Part shown: piece by piece, positions 7,894-17,737 of the stretch
How positions within the stretch are numbered: position 1 is the stretch's first letter
Layout of the letters: every line of letters begins with the position of its first letter
From: Streptomyces sp. S465
GTDB taxonomy: Bacteria; Actinomycetota; Actinomycetes; Streptomycetales; Streptomycetaceae
Reading direction: 5' to 3'
DNA length: 64,000 bases
Assembly (NCBI RefSeq): GCF_026898115.1
Contig: NZ_CP114036.1
Coordinates: 6,566,001-6,630,000, forward strand
Notes under the pieces: model-generated
Told to the model about the DNA's origin: nothing
What the model saw: only the letters and a program-made list of their open reading frames with translations
The model's database searches: none
Made by a program: the position numbers and the translations under genes

Positions 7894-9654
7894 ATGAAAC
7901 GGCTCTCGAGAAGCAGGCGGATCGCCGGAGCGGCGGCTGTCGTAGGCGCTCTCCTGGCCACCGCGGCCTGTGGCGGCGGCGGTTCCGACGACGAGGGCTC
8001 GGGTCCCGGGTTCAACGCCGCGGTGAAGGGCATCGCCAACAAGTCCGCCAAGAAGGGCGGCACCCTCAAGTTCATCAACAAGCAGGAGTTCGACTCCCTC
8101 GACCCGCAGCGTCAGTACTACGGCTTCGCCTGGGACTTCTCGCGTTTCTACGCGCGCCAACTGATCTCCTACGCACCCAAGCCGGGCAACGCCGCCAACG
8201 AGCTGGTCCCGGACCTCGCCACCTCCACCGCCAAGATCACAGACGGCGGCAAGACGTACACCTACACCCTGCGCGACGGGATCACCTGGGAGGACGGCTC
8301 CCCGATCACCGCCCAGGACGTCAAGTACGGCATCGAGCGCATCTGGGCCAAGGACGTGGTCTCCGGCGGTCCCGGCTATCTGCGCCAGGTCCTGGACCCC
8401 AAGGGCGAGTACAAGGGTCCCTACAAGGACAAGTCCAAGGACAAGCTGGGCCTCAAGGCGATCCAGACCCCGGACGAGAAGACCGTGGTCTTCCACCTCG
8501 CCAAGCCCAACGGTGACTTCGAGCAGATGCTCGCGATGCCGACCGGCTCTCCGGTGAAGGCGGACAAGGACACCGGCGCCAAGTACACCAACCGGCCGTT
8601 CTCCTCCGGCCCGTACAAGGTGCAGTCGTACACCCCGGGCAAGAGCCTGTCGCTGGTCCGCAACCCGAACTGGAAGAAGGAGTCCGACCCGATCCGCCCG
8701 GCCCTGCCGGACAAGGTCACGGTCACCTTCAACTCCAACCTCGAGGCGATAGACCGGCTGCTGATCAAGGGTGACTACGACGTCTTCCTCAGCGCCACCG
8801 GCATGACCCCCTCGGGCCGCAACGACGCGCTCAAGCAGCACAAGGGCAACGTCGACAACATCACCACCAGCTTCGTCCGGTACGTCGACATCGCCACCAA
8901 GGTCAAGCCGTTCGACAACATCCACTGCCGCAAGGCGGTCATCTACGGCGCCGACTACAAGTCGATCCAGACCACCCGCGGCGGCCCGCAGGCCGGCGGT
9001 GACCTCGCCACCAACATGCTCCCCAAGAGCGTCAAGGGCGCGGACGACTACGACCCGTACGGCATCCTCAAGCGCGGCGGCAAGCCGGACGCGGCCAAGG
9101 CCAAGGACGAGCTGAAGCAGTGCGGCAAGCCGAACGGCTTCTCCACCACCATCGTGGCCCGCAACGACCAGCCCGCCGAGGTCGAGGCCGCCGAGGCGCT
9201 CCAGGCGTCGCTGAAGAAGGTCGGCATCACCCTCAACGTGGAGCCGATCCAGGGCCAGTCCTCCGCCAGCATCACCGGTTCGCCGTCGGTGATGAAGAAG
9301 CGCGGCTACGGCCTGTCGATGACCGGCTGGGGCCCGGACTTCCCCACCGGCCAGGGCTTCTCCCAGCCGCTGATCGACGGCCGCTTCATCGAGCAGACCG
9401 GTAACTACAACGTCTCCGAGACCAATGACCCGGAGATCAACAAGTTCTTCGACGAGGCGCTCAAGGAGACCGACCCCACCAAGGCCGGTGCCATCTACCA
9501 GCAGATGAACCACAAGGTCAGCGACCTGGCCGTGCAGATGCCGTTCATCTACGAGAAGAACATCACCTGGCGCAGCTCGCGGCTGACGAACGCCTTCTCG
9601 TCGGCGGCCTACAACGGCCGCTACGACTACTCCCAGCTGGGCGTCGTCAAGTGA
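7894..9654 (+). CDS. Oligopeptide ABC transporter substrate-binding lipoprotein
   Basis: Extracellular solute-binding protein of SBP_bac_5 type, 586 residues, that captures peptides and delivers them to the two permeases. The N-terminus has Arg/Lys, a hydrophobic stretch and a lipobox ending LLATAAC followed by GGGGS, so it should be lipid-anchored. Family landmarks include GGTLKFINKQEFDSLDP and the segment TYTLRDGITWEDGSPITAQDV. I chose the ATG at 7894 (GGAGG 11 bp upstream). An earlier in-frame ATG at 7732 overlapping the permease stop would put 54 residues ahead of the signal peptide. A strong hairpin follows the gene, which would help make more binding protein than permease. Confidence 0.93.
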   Translation: MKRLSRSRRIAGAAAVVGALLATAACGGGGSDDEGSGPGFNAAVKGIANKSAKKGGTLKFINKQEFDSLDPQRQYYGFAWDFSRFYARQLISYAPKPGNAANELVPDLATSTAKITDGGKTYTYTLRDGITWEDGSPITAQDVKYGIERIWAKDVVSGGPGYLRQVLDPKGEYKGPYKDKSKDKLGLKAIQTPDEKTVVFHLAKPNGDFEQMLAMPTGSPVKADKDTGAKYTNRPFSSGPYKVQSYTPGKSLSLVRNPNWKKESDPIRPALPDKVTVTFNSNLEAIDRLLIKGDYDVFLSATGMTPSGRNDALKQHKGNVDNITTSFVRYVDIATKVKPFDNIHCRKAVIYGADYKSIQTTRGGPQAGGDLATNMLPKSVKGADDYDPYGILKRGGKPDAAKAKDELKQCGKPNGFSTTIVARNDQPAEVEAAEALQASLKKVGITLNVEPIQGQSSASITGSPSVMKKRGYGLSMTGWGPDFPTGQGFSQPLIDGRFIEQTGNYNVSETNDPEINKFFDEALKETDPTKAGAIYQQMNHKVSDLAVQMPFIYEKNITWRSSRLTNAFSSAAYNGRYDYSQLGVVK

Positions 9655-9732
9655 CGGCCGGTCACCCGATCCGCCGCACACCTCAACCTCGCCGCACCCG
9701 ATAGGCCCGAAGGGCAGGTGATGGCCGCGGGT

Positions 9733-9774
9733 GGTGGCCCGTGATCCCCCTCCTCCGGGGGACCACGGGCCACC
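9733..9774 (+). terminator. Intra-operon hairpin after the binding-protein gene
   Basis: An 11-bp outer stem (GGTGGCCCGTG with its complement) and a 6-bp inner stem (TCCCCC/GGGGGA), split by one A-C mismatch, close on a TCCTCC loop. There is no U-tract. It lies between the binding-protein gene and the second permease gene. That position suits 3'-end protection of the abundant binding-protein mRNA and partial termination. Confidence 0.7.
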
Positions 9775-9789
9775 CCTGGGCCGCGCACA

Positions 9790-10784
<995 letters not shown>

Positions 10785-10788
<4 letters not shown>

Positions 10789-11930
10789 CCGATATGACCA
10801 AGTCCGGACAGCCCGAGGGCGGCGCCGGCGATCAGCCGGCCACCGGGACCGCCGCGGTGGGCGAGGTGGCCGCGGCCGGCTCGCCCGCCCCCACCGCCTT
10901 CCTCGAGGTGCGTGACCTGCGCGTGCACTTCCCGACCGACGACGGTCTGGTGAAGTCCGTGGACGGGCTCAGCTTCCGGCTGGAGAAGGGCAAGACCCTC
11001 GGCATCGTCGGCGAGTCCGGTTCCGGCAAGTCGGTCACCTCGCTCGGCATCATGGGGCTGCACACCGCCGGGCAGTACGGCCGCCGCAAGGCGCGGATCT
11101 CCGGTGAGATCTGGCTGAACGGCCAGGAGCTGCTCGGCGCCGACCCCGACGAGGTGCGCAAGCTGCGCGGCCGCGAGATGTCGATGATCTTCCAGGACCC
11201 GCTGTCCGCGCTGCACCCCTACTACACCATCGGCCGTCAGATCGTCGAGGCGTACCGGGTGCACCACCAGGTCACCAAGGAGGTGGCCCGCAAGCGCGCG
11301 ATCGAGCTGCTGGACCGCGTCGGCATCCCGCAGCCCGACAAGCGCGTGGACAGCTATCCGCATGAGTTCTCCGGCGGGATGCGGCAGCGCGCGATGATCG
11401 CGATGGCGCTGGTCAACAACCCCGAGCTGCTGATCGCCGACGAGCCGACCACCGCCCTGGACGTCACCGTGCAGGCGCAGATCCTCGACCTGATCCGCGA
11501 CCTCCAGAAGGAGTTCGGCTCCGCGGTCATCATCATCACCCATGACCTGGGCGTGGTCGCCGAGCTCGCCGACGACCTGCTGGTGATGTACGGCGGCCGC
11601 TGTGTCGAGCGCGGCCCGGCCGAGAAGGTCTTCTACGAGCCCCAGCACCCGTACACCTGGGGGCTGCTGGGCTCGATGCCCCGGATCGACCGCGACCAGA
11701 CCGATCGGCTCATCCCGGTCAAGGGCTCCCCGCCCAGCCTGATCAATGTGCCGTCCGGCTGTGCCTTCCACCCGCGCTGCCCGTACGCCGATGTGCCCAA
11801 GGACAACATCACCCGTACCGAGCGGCCGGAGCTGCGGGAGGCCGGCGGTGGCGGGCACTTCTCCGCGTGCCATATGACGCAGGAGGAGCGCACCCGGATC
11901 TGGACCGAAGAGATTGCGCCGAAGCTGTGA
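10785..11930 (+). CDS. Oligopeptide ABC transporter ATP-binding protein (OppD/DppD type)
   Basis: Cytosolic ATPase subunit, 381 residues. Walker A is GESGSGKS, the signature is FSGGMRQR, Walker B is [12 protein letters not shown] and the switch His is in ITHDLG. The C-terminal oligopeptide/dipeptide extension has the Cys-rich stretch [11 protein letters not shown] that binds an Fe-S or metal centre in some homologues. The ATG at 10785 overlaps the permease stop by four bases, with a second ATG at 10794. The first 40 residues are a Gly/Ala-rich leader not found in all homologues. It pairs with the next ATPase. Confidence 0.93.
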
Positions 11931-13027
11931 CCGACACGAAGGATCCGAAGATGACGGTCCCGGAGAAGGCGACGACGTCGCCCGAGCCCCTGCTCAAGGT
12001 GTCGGGCCTGGTCAAGCACTTCCCCATCAAGAAGGGGCTGCTGCAACGGCAGGCCGGTGCGGTGCAGGCGGTCGACGGGCTCGACTTCGACGTCCGGCCG
12101 GGGGAGACCCTGGGCGTGGTGGGCGAGTCGGGCTGCGGCAAGTCCACCATGGGGCGGCTGGTCACCCGGCTGCTCGAACCCACCTCGGGAAAGATCGAGT
12201 TCGAGGGCAAGGACATCACCCACCTGGGCACCGCCCAGATGCGGCCGATGCGCCGTGACGTCCAGATGATCTTCCAGGACCCGTACTCCTCGCTGAACCC
12301 CCGGCACACCGTCGGCGCGATCATCAGCGCGCCCTTCCGGCTCCAGGGCGTCACCCCGGAGGGCGGCATCAAGGCGGAGGTCCAGCGGCTGCTGGCGCTG
12401 GTCGGGCTCAACCCCGAGCACTACAACCGCTACCCGCACGAGTTCTCCGGCGGTCAGCGGCAGCGCATCGGCATCGCTCGCGCGCTGGCCCTCAAGCCCA
12501 AGCTGGTCGTCGCCGACGAACCGGTCTCGGCGCTGGACGTGTCGATCCAGGCGCAGGTGGTCAACCTGCTGGATGACCTCCAGGAAGAGCTGGGCCTCAC
12601 CTACGTGATCATCGCGCACGACCTGTCGGTCATCCGGCACGTCTCGGACCGGATCGCGGTGATGTACCTCGGGAAGATCGTCGAGCTGGCGGACCGCAAG
12701 GACCTCTACGAGCGGCCCATGCACCCGTACACCAAGGCGCTGCTGTCCGCGGTGCCGGTGCCGGACCCCAGGCGGCGCGCCAAGCGTGAGCGGATCCTGC
12801 TCAAGGGCGATGTGCCCTCGCCGATCTCCCCGCCGTCCGGCTGCCGCTTCCACACCCGGTGCTGGAAGGCGACCGAAGTGTGCAAGAGCCAGGAGCCGCC
12901 GCTGGTGGCGCTGGCCACCGGCCACCAGGTGGCCTGCCACCACCCGGAGAACGCATCGGACCAGGTACCGCAGGAGAAGGCCGGGGCCGAGTCGGCACGG
13001 AAGGTGACGAAGAAGACCGACAGCTGA
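11927..13027 (+). CDS. Oligopeptide ABC transporter ATP-binding protein (OppF/DppF type)
   Basis: Second ATPase of the importer. Walker [10 protein letters not shown], signature [15 protein letters not shown], Walker [14 protein letters not shown] and switch HDLS are intact, and the C-terminal Cys motif is [12 protein letters not shown] give the GTG at 11927, which overlaps the upstream stop (GTGA). An ATG at 11951 has a better-spaced GAAGGA site and would remove eight residues, so either is possible. The tail is Lys/Glu-rich. It is the last gene of the operon; the next gene has its own promoter-like sequence. Confidence 0.92.
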   Translation: MTDTKDPKMTVPEKATTSPEPLLKVSGLVKHFPIKKGLLQRQAGAVQAVDGLDFDVRPGETLGVVGESGCGKSTMGRLVTRLLEPTSGKIEFEGKDITHLGTAQMRPMRRDVQMIFQDPYSSLNPRHTVGAIISAPFRLQGVTPEGGIKAEVQRLLALVGLNPEHYNRYPHEFSGGQRQRIGIARALALKPKLVVADEPVSALDVSIQAQVVNLLDDLQEELGLTYVIIAHDLSVIRHVSDRIAVMYLGKIVELADRKDLYERPMHPYTKALLSAVPVPDPRRRAKRERILLKGDVPSPISPPSGCRFHTRCWKATEVCKSQEPPLVALATGHQVACHHPENASDQVPQEKAGAESARKVTKKTDS

Positions 13028-13067
13028 GACGGGACGGGGCCGGGACCGGGCTCGGGGCATCCGCTGT

Positions 13068-13073
13068 TAACAA
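13068..13073 (+). promoter_or_regulatory. Putative -10 box of a leaderless transcript (TRIC gene)
   Basis: TAACAA lies 6 bases before the GTG start at 13080, the spacing expected when transcription begins at or next to the start codon. I see no Shine-Dalgarno site and no clear -35 box. Confidence 0.4.
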
Positions 13074-13079
13074 TGGCGG

Positions 13080-13739
13080 GTGCTCATCGAACTGTTCACC
13101 CCGTCCGTCCAGCACGCCCTCGAAGTCGCCGGGATCTTCGTCTTCGCGATATCCGGCGCGCTGCTCGCCGTGCGCAAGAACTTCGATGTCTTCGGCATGG
13201 CGGTGCTCGCGGAGGTCACCGCGCTGGGCGGCGGGGTCTTCCGCGACCTGGTGATCGGCGCGGTGCCGCCCATCGCCTTCACCGACCTCGGCTACTTCCT
13301 CACCCCGCTCGTCGCCACCGCCATCGTCTTCTTCCTGCACCCCGAGGTCGAGCGGATCACGGCGGCGGTCGGCGTCTTCGACGCGGCCGGACTGGGGCTG
13401 TTCTGCGTCGAGGGCACGATGAAGGCCCATGACTTCGGACTCGGTCTCACCTCGTCCGTGACCCTCGGCATGGCCACGGCGGTCGGCGGCGGTGTGCTCC
13501 GCGACCTGCTCGCCCATGAGGTGCCCTCGCTGCTGCGCTGGGACCGGGACCTGTACGCCGTCCCGGCCCTCGTCGGCGCCTCGATCGCGGCCCTGCTGCT
13601 CCACTTCCACGTCCTGACGGCCGCCACCAGCGCGCTCGCGGCCGCCGTGGCGTTCGTGGCCCGGCTGCTGGCGATGCGGTTCGGCTGGCGCGCGCCGAGG
13701 GCGTGGAACCGGCGCAGCACGGCGACGGAGGAGGTCTGA
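13080..13739 (+). CDS. TRIC-like trimeric cation channel family protein (UPF0126)
   Basis: A membrane protein of 219 residues with about seven helices, made of two related halves. Each half ends in the family signature GGG(V)xRDL: GGGVFRDLVIGAVPP in half one and GGGVLRDLLAHEVPS in half two. Bacterial relatives of this family are trimeric potassium channels of the TRIC type; older annotation calls it YicG/UPF0126. The GTG at 13080 has no ribosome site and probably starts a leaderless mRNA. The C-terminus is basic. Downstream lies the remnant of an alpha/beta hydrolase on the other strand. Confidence 0.85.
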   Translation: MLIELFTPSVQHALEVAGIFVFAISGALLAVRKNFDVFGMAVLAEVTALGGGVFRDLVIGAVPPIAFTDLGYFLTPLVATAIVFFLHPEVERITAAVGVFDAAGLGLFCVEGTMKAHDFGLGLTSSVTLGMATAVGGGVLRDLLAHEVPSLLRWDRDLYAVPALVGASIAALLLHFHVLTAATSALAAAVAFVARLLAMRFGWRAPRAWNRRSTATEEV

Positions 13740-13740
13740 C

Positions 13741-13925
13741 GTCCTCCTGCACCAGGCGGCCGGCGCCCGGGATCAGCTCCCCGCCACACGTACGACGAGA
13801 ACGGCGTGCCGTGCAGAGCACGACCGGCGGCGCGTCCGGTGAGCCGAGCTCGGCCCAGCGGACCTCGCCGGAGGCGCTGCGGTAGGTGCGGTCTCGCTGT
13901 CGAGGGGCATGGCGAGGCGGCGGGG
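13741..13925 (-). pseudogene. Remnant of an alpha/beta hydrolase gene (N-terminal part)
   Basis: On the minus strand one frame reads DRTYRSASGEVRWAELGS then PDAPPVVL. A single-base shift moves into a second frame reading LHGTPFSSYVWRG, the oxyanion-hole HG motif of alpha/beta hydrolases. A second shift then returns to the first frame (ELIPGAGRLVQED). Together these make the first 55-60 residues of a hydrolase, broken by two frameshifts and lacking the rest, including the catalytic Ser and His. The remnant abuts the 3' end of the TRIC gene. Read it as a decayed, truncated gene. Confidence 0.7.
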
Positions 13926-13998
13926 TAAGACGGGGCGGAAGGCGGCGCGGAAGCCGTGCGCACAGGCACGCGGTACGTCGCACTCCCGCAACGCCTCG

Positions 13999-14004
13999 TA
14001 GAAT
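13999..14004 (+). promoter_or_regulatory. Putative -10 box of a leaderless transcript (cysteine desulfurase)
   Basis: TAGAAT ends 9 bases before the ATG at 14014. No Shine-Dalgarno sequence is present, so the mRNA probably starts at or within a few bases of the AUG. Confidence 0.45.
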
Positions 14005-14013
14005 CGGGGCACC

Positions 14014-15183
14014 ATGGTTTATCTCGACCACGCCGCCACCACCCCGATGCTCCCGGAGGCGGTGCAGGCGATGACCGCCCAGCTCGCCGTCACGGGCAAC
14101 GCCTCCTCGCTGCACGCCGCCGGCCGGCGTGCCCGCCGTACCGTCGAGGAGTCGCGTGAATCCCTCGCCGCTTCGCTGGGCGCCCGCCCGAGCGAGGTCG
14201 TCTTCACCGCCGGTGGGACCGAGGCCGACAACCTCGCGGTGAAGGGGCTCTACTGGTCCCGCAAGGACGCCGACCCGAGCCGCGTCCGGGTGCTCGCCAG
14301 CCCCGTCGAGCACCACGCCGTCCTCGACGCCGTCGACTGGCTCGCCGAGCACGAGGGGGCACGGGTCGAATGGCTGCCGGTCGACTCCCTCGGGCGGGTC
14401 CACCCCGACGCGCTGCGCGAGGCGATCGCCCGCGACCCCTCGGACGTCGCCCTCGCCACCGTCATGTGGGCCAACAACGAGATCGGCACCATCCAGCCGG
14501 TCCGCGAACTCGCCGCCACCGCGGCAGAATTCGGCGTTCCGCTGCATGCCGACGCGGTCCAGGCGTTCGGTCAGGTCGAGGTCGACTTCGCCGCCTCGGG
14601 GCTGGCCGCGATGACCGTCAGCGGCCACAAGATAGGCGGTCCCTACGGCATCGGCGCGCTGCTGCTCGGCCGTGAGCACACCCCCGTGCCCGTACTGCAC
14701 GGCGGCGGTCAGGAGCGTTCGGTGCGTTCCGGGACCCTCGACACCCCGGCCATCGCCGCCTTCGCGGTCGCCGGTGCGTACGCCGCCGAGCGCCGTGAGG
14801 AGTTCGCCCGCGAGATCGGCGCGCTGCGCGACGGGCTGATCACCGCCGTCCGTACGGCCGTCCCCGACGCCGTGCTCGGCGGCGACCCCGACCCGGCGGG
14901 CCGGCTGCCGGCCAACGCCCACTTCTCCTTCCCCGGCTGCGAGGGCGATTCGCTGCTTCTGCTGCTGGACGCGCAGGGCATCGAATGCTCGACGGGCTCG
15001 GCCTGCACGGCCGGTGTCGCCCAGCCCAGCCATGTGGTCCTGGCCACCGGCAGCGACCCCGACCTGGCCCGTGGCACCCTGCGCTTCTCGCTCGGCCACA
15101 CCTCGACCAAGGCCGATGTCGAGGCCGTCGCGGAGGCGATCGGCCCGGCGGTGGAGCGGGCGCGCGGCGCGGGGCTGAGCTGA
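14014..15183 (+). CDS. Cysteine desulfurase (NifS/IscS family)
   Basis: A PLP enzyme of 389 residues that takes sulfur from L-cysteine as an enzyme persulfide and passes it to acceptors. It starts [11 protein letters not shown] and has the PLP lysine in VSGHKIGGP (about K206). The active-site Cys is in STGSACTAG (about C331), inside the longer loop typical of IscS-like enzymes. Four genes downstream is mnmA, the tRNA thiouridylase that needs such a donor, so supply of sulfur for tRNA 2-thiouridine is the likely main role. There is no iscU or suf partner here. Confidence 0.93.
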   Translation: MVYLDHAATTPMLPEAVQAMTAQLAVTGNASSLHAAGRRARRTVEESRESLAASLGARPSEVVFTAGGTEADNLAVKGLYWSRKDADPSRVRVLASPVEHHAVLDAVDWLAEHEGARVEWLPVDSLGRVHPDALREAIARDPSDVALATVMWANNEIGTIQPVRELAATAAEFGVPLHADAVQAFGQVEVDFAASGLAAMTVSGHKIGGPYGIGALLLGREHTPVPVLHGGGQERSVRSGTLDTPAIAAFAVAGAYAAERREEFAREIGALRDGLITAVRTAVPDAVLGGDPDPAGRLPANAHFSFPGCEGDSLLLLLDAQGIECSTGSACTAGVAQPSHVVLATGSDPDLARGTLRFSLGHTSTKADVEAVAEAIGPAVERARGAGLS

Positions 15184-15291
15184 CCGACCCGCCGGAGCGA
15201 GTAAAAGCACCGGAACGCGGCCCATCATAACCAGGGAATTCCCATTGTTCTCCCGGTCATTTCACCTGACCTACGGAACAGCGGTTTCCGC

Positions 15292-15321
15292 TTGAAAACG
15301 CGGAGATTCGTGGGAAAGGAT
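15292..15321 (+). promoter_or_regulatory. Candidate promoter for the lipoprotein gene
   Basis: TTGAAA (15292-15297) and AAGGAT (15316-15321), separated by 18 bases, resemble the Streptomyces housekeeping consensus. The gap from 15184 to 15409 is AT-richer than its surroundings and also holds a perfect GGGAATTCCC palindrome at 15234-15243. The leader to the ATG would be about 80 bases. Confidence 0.45.
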
Positions 15322-15409
15322 TTACCCCGTCAACGGACCTGCCATGCGCGGAAAGCGCATACGTCATCTCGCAGGTTGTTTTGCAACGGGGAAATCCGGG
15401 AGTTCATCG

Positions 15410-16855
15410 ATGTCGCAGCCTTCGCTGCCGCCGCACCACCCATCACCGCATCGGCCCGCGCGGCCGCGTGGGCCGATGCGACCGTCGTCGCCGTCGGGCC
15501 GGCGTGCCAAACCGGCCCTGAAGCTCATCGCGGGCGGGGTCCTCGCGGTCGCCCTGGTCAGCGGCTGCGGGTCCGGAGGTGATGACGACGGCGGTAAGAG
15601 CGGAGGGTCCTCCGGGGGCGCCCAGGCGAAGACGCTGGGCAAGGTCGCCATGCCGAAGGTCGGCAAGGAGACCAACACCATGGGCACCTGGGTGACGGAC
15701 ACGAATTTCGTCAAGGGTGAGGTCAATGAAATCGTCGGCTACTCGCTCGACGGTGCCACGTCGAAGTGGAAGATACCGCTCGACGGACAGATCTGCTGGG
15801 CGTCACCGCATATGACCGAGGAGGGTCTGACCGCGGTCCTGTTCCGGGATGGCGCAGGGGAAGACGCGCTGTGCACCCAGGTCGGTCTGGTCGACCTGAA
15901 GAAGGGCAAGCTGGTCTGGCAGAAGGAGGGGTCGGACACCGAGGGCAACGCCGGGGTGCAGTTCGACCAGGTCACCATCGGCGGTGGCACCGTGGCCGCC
16001 GGCGGCAGCGGCGGCGGGGGAGCCTGGTCGCTGGACGGCACACCCCTGTGGAAGCCGGAGTACCTCGCGGACTGCGACGACAACGGCTACGCGGGCGGCG
16101 ATGACAAGATCGTCGCGATCCGGGGCTGCGACAGCGAGGACTCCAGCACCCAGCGGCTGGAGGTGCAGACGGTGAATCCCCGGACCCGTGCGGTGACCTC
16201 GTCCTACCCGCTGGACGAGAAGGTCGAGTACGCACACGTGATCTCCACCGCGCCGCTCGTCGTGGCCGTCGACACCGGCGACTCGGACGCCGGAACGGGC
16301 ACCACGGACATCCTGACCATCGACGACAGCGGCAAACGGGGCAAGCTGCTCAGCACGATCGACGTGCTGGCCAAGGGGTACCAGCCCAACTGCCCGGCCA
16401 CGAGCGTCGAGGGGTGCACCGAGCTCGCCCTCGACAAGGCGAGCAGCACCCTCTACCTCTCCTCGGAGGTGGACGTGGACCACGGCGGCCCGGGGGACCG
16501 GATCACCGGCCTGAACCTGAAGACCGGCAAGGAGACCGGCAGGACGAAGATGGCCGAGAGCCGGTCGCTGACCCCCGTCCAGACCGAAAAGGACGGCTCC
16601 CTCATCGCCTATCTGGGCTCGATGTACAGCGAGGCGGGCGGAGTCGTGCGCATCGACCCCACGTCGTTCGCCATGGAGACGCTCCAGAAGCACCCGGACG
16701 ACATGAAGGACGCGGAATCCGGCATGGACGTCTACGGGGACTGCACCATGATCTACAAGGGCAAGCGGCTGTACATCGGCGACAGCCGGGCGTCCAGGCC
16801 CACCAGCGGCGACGGCGGGACCCGCCCGCTCGCGGTCGTCTTCGGCACGGCCTGA
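15410..16855 (+). CDS. Secreted beta-propeller (PQQ-like repeat) lipoprotein, function unknown
   Basis: A 481-residue exported protein. The N-terminus is Pro/His/Arg-rich, followed by the hydrophobic segment KLIAGGVLAVALVSGC, a good lipobox (LVSGC), and a Gly/Asp/Ser-rich linker. The rest resembles PQQ-like beta-propeller repeats, with segments such as GYSLDGATSKWKIPLDGQIC and VDLKKGKLVWQKEG, and several Cys that could form disulfides. The ATG at 15410 has GGGAG seven bases upstream; an earlier in-frame start at 15344 has none. Binding partner unknown. The gene at 21749 has a similar architecture. Confidence 0.82.
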   Translation: MSQPSLPPHHPSPHRPARPRGPMRPSSPSGRRAKPALKLIAGGVLAVALVSGCGSGGDDDGGKSGGSSGGAQAKTLGKVAMPKVGKETNTMGTWVTDTNFVKGEVNEIVGYSLDGATSKWKIPLDGQICWASPHMTEEGLTAVLFRDGAGEDALCTQVGLVDLKKGKLVWQKEGSDTEGNAGVQFDQVTIGGGTVAAGGSGGGGAWSLDGTPLWKPEYLADCDDNGYAGGDDKIVAIRGCDSEDSSTQRLEVQTVNPRTRAVTSSYPLDEKVEYAHVISTAPLVVAVDTGDSDAGTGTTDILTIDDSGKRGKLLSTIDVLAKGYQPNCPATSVEGCTELALDKASSTLYLSSEVDVDHGGPGDRITGLNLKTGKETGRTKMAESRSLTPVQTEKDGSLIAYLGSMYSEAGGVVRIDPTSFAMETLQKHPDDMKDAESGMDVYGDCTMIYKGKRLYIGDSRASRPTSGDGGTRPLAVVFGTA

Positions 16856-16896
16856 TCCGCTGATCCGCACGGCCTGATCCGCACGCCCTGATCGCG
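16846..16896. repeat. Short tandem repeat spanning the lipoprotein stop codon
   Basis: CACGGCCTGATCCG occurs at 16846-16859 (followed by an extra CTGATCCG to 16867) and at 16868-16881, then as CACGCCCTGATCGCG at 16882-16896. The first copy holds the real stop TGA (16853-16855). The repeat fills the 47-bp gap between two convergent genes. Confidence 0.75.
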
Positions 16897-16902
16897 GGCC
16901 GG

Positions 16903-17580
16903 TCAGCTCGCGGGCTGCTCCACGCGCACCGCTCGCACCAGCCGCATATAGCGGTCCCAGTCCCAGTGGCGGCCCGGGTCGGTGTGATCGGTGCCCGGCA
17001 CCTCCACATGGCCGACGATGTGCTCCCGGTCCCTCGGTATGTCGTACCGCTCGCAGATCGACGCGGTCAGCCGTGCCGAGGAGCGGTACATCGCGTCCGT
17101 GAAGGAGCTGGGCTCGCTGACCCACCCTTCGTGCTCGATGCCGATGCTGCGCTCGTTGTACGGGCGGTTGCCCGCGTGGAACGCCACGTCCAGCTCGCGG
17201 ACCATCTGAGCGATATGCCCGTCGCGGCGCACGATGTAGTGCGCCGCGGCGAGGTGCTCGGGGTCCTTGAAGACCCGCACCGCGTCGTCGTAGCTGCCCT
17301 GGACCACATGGATCACCACCCGGTCGATCGGGTAGTCGTCCGGCCGGTCCGCCCACCGCCAGTTGGCCCCCGAGGCCGCGATCCACTCCGCGCCCGGCTG
17401 GTCGACCGCGCCCGCCGTGCGCGGCTTCTCGATGCCGGGCAGCCGCCACCACATCCGGGCCAGTTCGTCCCGCGCGGCATACGCCGCGACACCGGCCGCG
17501 CCGAGCCCGGCCGCCGAGCCGCCGAGCAGCAGCGTACGTCTGCTGACCCGGCGTCCGCCGCCGGTCGTGGTCTCGCTCAC
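16903..17580 (-). CDS. Tat-exported N-acetylmuramoyl-L-alanine amidase (Amidase_2)
   Basis: A cell-wall hydrolase that cuts between N-acetylmuramic acid and the stem peptide. The N-terminus carries a twin-arginine signal (VSRRTLLLGGSAAGLGAAG). The Amidase_2 domain covers about residues 80-215: zinc ligand His in VVIHVVQGSYDD, IGIEHEGW, and the second zinc His region in DHTDPGRHWDWDRY. I used the GTG at 17580, with a second GTG shortly before the RR motif also possible. No cell-wall binding domain is present. It is convergent with the lipoprotein gene. Confidence 0.87.
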   Translation of the reverse strand: MSETTTGGGRRVSRRTLLLGGSAAGLGAAGVAAYAARDELARMWWRLPGIEKPRTAGAVDQPGAEWIAASGANWRWADRPDDYPIDRVVIHVVQGSYDDAVRVFKDPEHLAAAHYIVRRDGHIAQMVRELDVAFHAGNRPYNERSIGIEHEGWVSEPSSFTDAMYRSSARLTASICERYDIPRDREHIVGHVEVPGTDHTDPGRHWDWDRYMRLVRAVRVEQPAS

Positions 17581-17737
17581 GGAGGGTTCAACGCGCGGCG
17601 GAGGCCGTCCGGTTCCGACATTTTCCGGATCATGGCGGGAACCGTTCGTTCCGCGCCGTCGCCCTCTGGTCTCCGGTGTAGATGAACGTTGAACTGTCCA
17701 TGGTCTGTGTCCATCCGCTCGACGAGGAGCTGACGGT

